From JBJEFI01 sp051873875 (GTDB taxonomy: Bacteria; Bacillota; Bacilli; Bacillales; Bacillaceae_G): 5,549 bases of DNA. Positions 4,948 to 5,549 of the stretch are shown here, one piece after another. Position 1 is the first letter of the stretch; the number at the start of each line of letters is the position of its first letter. Made by a program: the position numbers and the translations under genes. The DNA lies in NCBI GenBank assembly GCA_051873875.1, contig JBJEFI010000140.1:1-5549 (forward strand), read 5' to 3'. A model generated the notes under the pieces. It made no database searches. It saw only the letters and a list, made by a program, of their open reading frames with translations, and was not told where the DNA came from.

Positions 4948-5331
4948 TTATTGAACTAAATCAAATATAAATCGCCCTGCAATATCTTGCTTTGGAACAA
5001 ATTTTACTTTTTTTACACCAAATTCTGTATATCTATGCCCTTTTTGTTTTCTTAAAAATAAGCGAATTGGATTGTTTAAGATAGCCTCTTTATCTGCTTC
5101 TTTTACGATGTAATTATTATTCGGATAAATAGCATTCATAACAAACTTCGCTTTCGGCATTGATAATAAATTTATTTTCATTTCTACTTTATCTTTCGTC
5201 ATTTCTGTCATATCCAATGTCATAAATAAACATACATTTCCATCTTGATCCTTCGCTCTCCATCCCATAAACCCTTGATAACCAAGAACCTCATGTCTTT
5301 TTAATTTTGATGCAATAATCTTTGCGCCCAT
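4948..5331 (-). CDS. Basic 127-residue protein of unknown function
   Basis: This is a complete gene, not recognised. The product is Lys-rich with a mixed strand/helix pattern. An N-terminal 'KLKRHEVLGYQGFMGWRAKD' leads into strands 'NVCLFMTLDMTEM' and 'KVEMKINLLSMPKAKFVMNA'. A central 'YPNNNYIVKEADKEAILNNP' and a basic C-terminal part ('RLFLRKQKGHRYTEFGVKKV') follow. There is no signal peptide, membrane segment or cysteine motif (one Cys only), so it is presumably cytoplasmic. The start at ATG 5331 has GAAGGG about 10 bases upstream, a little farther than ideal; no better in-frame start is seen. The lipoprotein gene begins 136 bases downstream on the same strand. No clear terminator lies between them, so some read-through is possible, but the lipoprotein has its own promoter-like sequence. 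Confidence 0.75.
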   Translation of the reverse strand: MGAKIIASKLKRHEVLGYQGFMGWRAKDQDGNVCLFMTLDMTEMTKDKVEMKINLLSMPKAKFVMNAIYPNNNYIVKEADKEAILNNPIRLFLRKQKGHRYTEFGVKKVKFVPKQDIAGRFIFDLVQ

Positions 5332-5384
5332 TATATGGATACCCTTCTTTCTAAATTCTATTTAACACTAACTCTATATTATCA

Positions 5385-5459
5385 TTATTTTCGGAATTTT
5401 TCTAAGAAACCGTACTGCTTGAGGTATAAATGAATTAGTTTTCGCTCATAAGCAGCTAT
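5385..5459 (-). pseudogene. Orphan protein-like tail without a start codon
   Basis: On the minus strand, between in-frame TGA (5460-5462) and TAA (5385-5387), 24 codons read 'IAAYERKLIHLYLKQYGFLE' then KFRK. This looks like a genuine basic C-terminus. There is no usable start in frame, and the DNA upstream is stop-rich and contains a palindrome. It ends about 54 bases before the ATG of the 127-residue gene. It may be a remnant of a deleted gene, or chance. Confidence 0.25.
5415..5455. repeat. Imperfect inverted repeat in the right intergenic region
   Basis: CTGCTTGAG (5415-5423) pairs with CTCATAAGCAG (5445-5455) if the two bases AT bulge out. The loop is 21 bases. It lies inside the orphan frame and has no T-run. 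Confidence 0.25.
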
Positions 5460-5504
5460 TCAAAAATTTATTTTATAACTACACATATCTTATTTAAAAT
5501 CATA

Positions 5505-5546
5505 GAAAGGCTACAATAATTTAGACAAAAATTATTGTAGCCTTTC
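5505..5546. terminator. 16-bp perfect inverted repeat, terminator-like, orientation unclear
   Basis: GAAAGGCTACAATAAT (5505-5520) and its exact complement (5531-5546) flank a 10-base loop. Only three T precede a C on either strand (CCTTTC), so it is an imperfect intrinsic terminator. It most likely ends a gene lying beyond the right edge and transcribed leftward, because no rightward gene in the window reaches it. Confidence 0.5.
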
Positions 5547-5549
5547 ACA

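Noticed and set aside
5372..5394. Fur-box-like AATAATGATAAT sequence upstream of the 127-residue gene
   Set aside because: By eye only about 12 of 19 positions match the Fur consensus, and mainly in AT runs. The third hexamer is absent and no iron-related gene is nearby.

Overview
The window looks like AT-rich Firmicute chromosome, most probably from the Bacillus cereus group. The grounds are the low-GC codon use, the strong GGAGG-type ribosome binding sites, compact A/T-flanked terminators, and recognisable YdbC/PC4-type and Bacillus-type lipoprotein genes. This is judged by eye, without a database search. There are no rRNA or tRNA genes, CRISPR arrays, transposases or phage structural genes.

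Layout, left to right. A partial leftward gene (gene A, 1-680) runs off the left edge and encodes a two-domain unknown protein with a Lys/Thr/Pro/Ala linker. Upstream of it lie two tandem sigma-A-like promoters and a perfect 25-bp dyad. Next is a leftward 85-residue acidic protein (874-1131) with a possible DNA-clamp-binding motif. A two-gene leftward operon follows: a single-pass membrane protein with a Cys/His/acid-rich tail (1621-2169), then a YdbC/PC4-type ssDNA-binding protein (1380-1601), with a terminator at 1243-1278. Divergent from it is the only rightward gene (2356-2919), a minimal thioredoxin-reductase-like FAD protein that has lost the NADPH domain and the redox cysteines. It converges on a leftward P-loop kinase-like gene (3047-3607), and the two share a bidirectional terminator (2975-3006).

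Right of a 369-base gene-free stretch comes a leftward lipoprotein gene (3977-4811). It is interrupted by exactly 100 N (4166-4265), a scaffold gap, and the frame change across the gap shows that the gap length is only a placeholder. A 22-bp dyad overlaps this gene's promoter. Last is a leftward 127-residue basic protein of unknown function (4948-5331), followed by a gene-free right end with a protein-like orphan reading frame and a 16-bp perfect inverted repeat.

Apart from the membrane protein-ydbC pair, the genes look like independent single-gene units with their own ribosome binding sites, and no pathway joins them. I see no convincing new multi-gene system. The best leads are the stripped-down FAD protein, the hidden part of the lipoprotein and its dyad-covered promoter, the small protein with a clamp-type motif, and two orphan protein-like tails in intergenic DNA.
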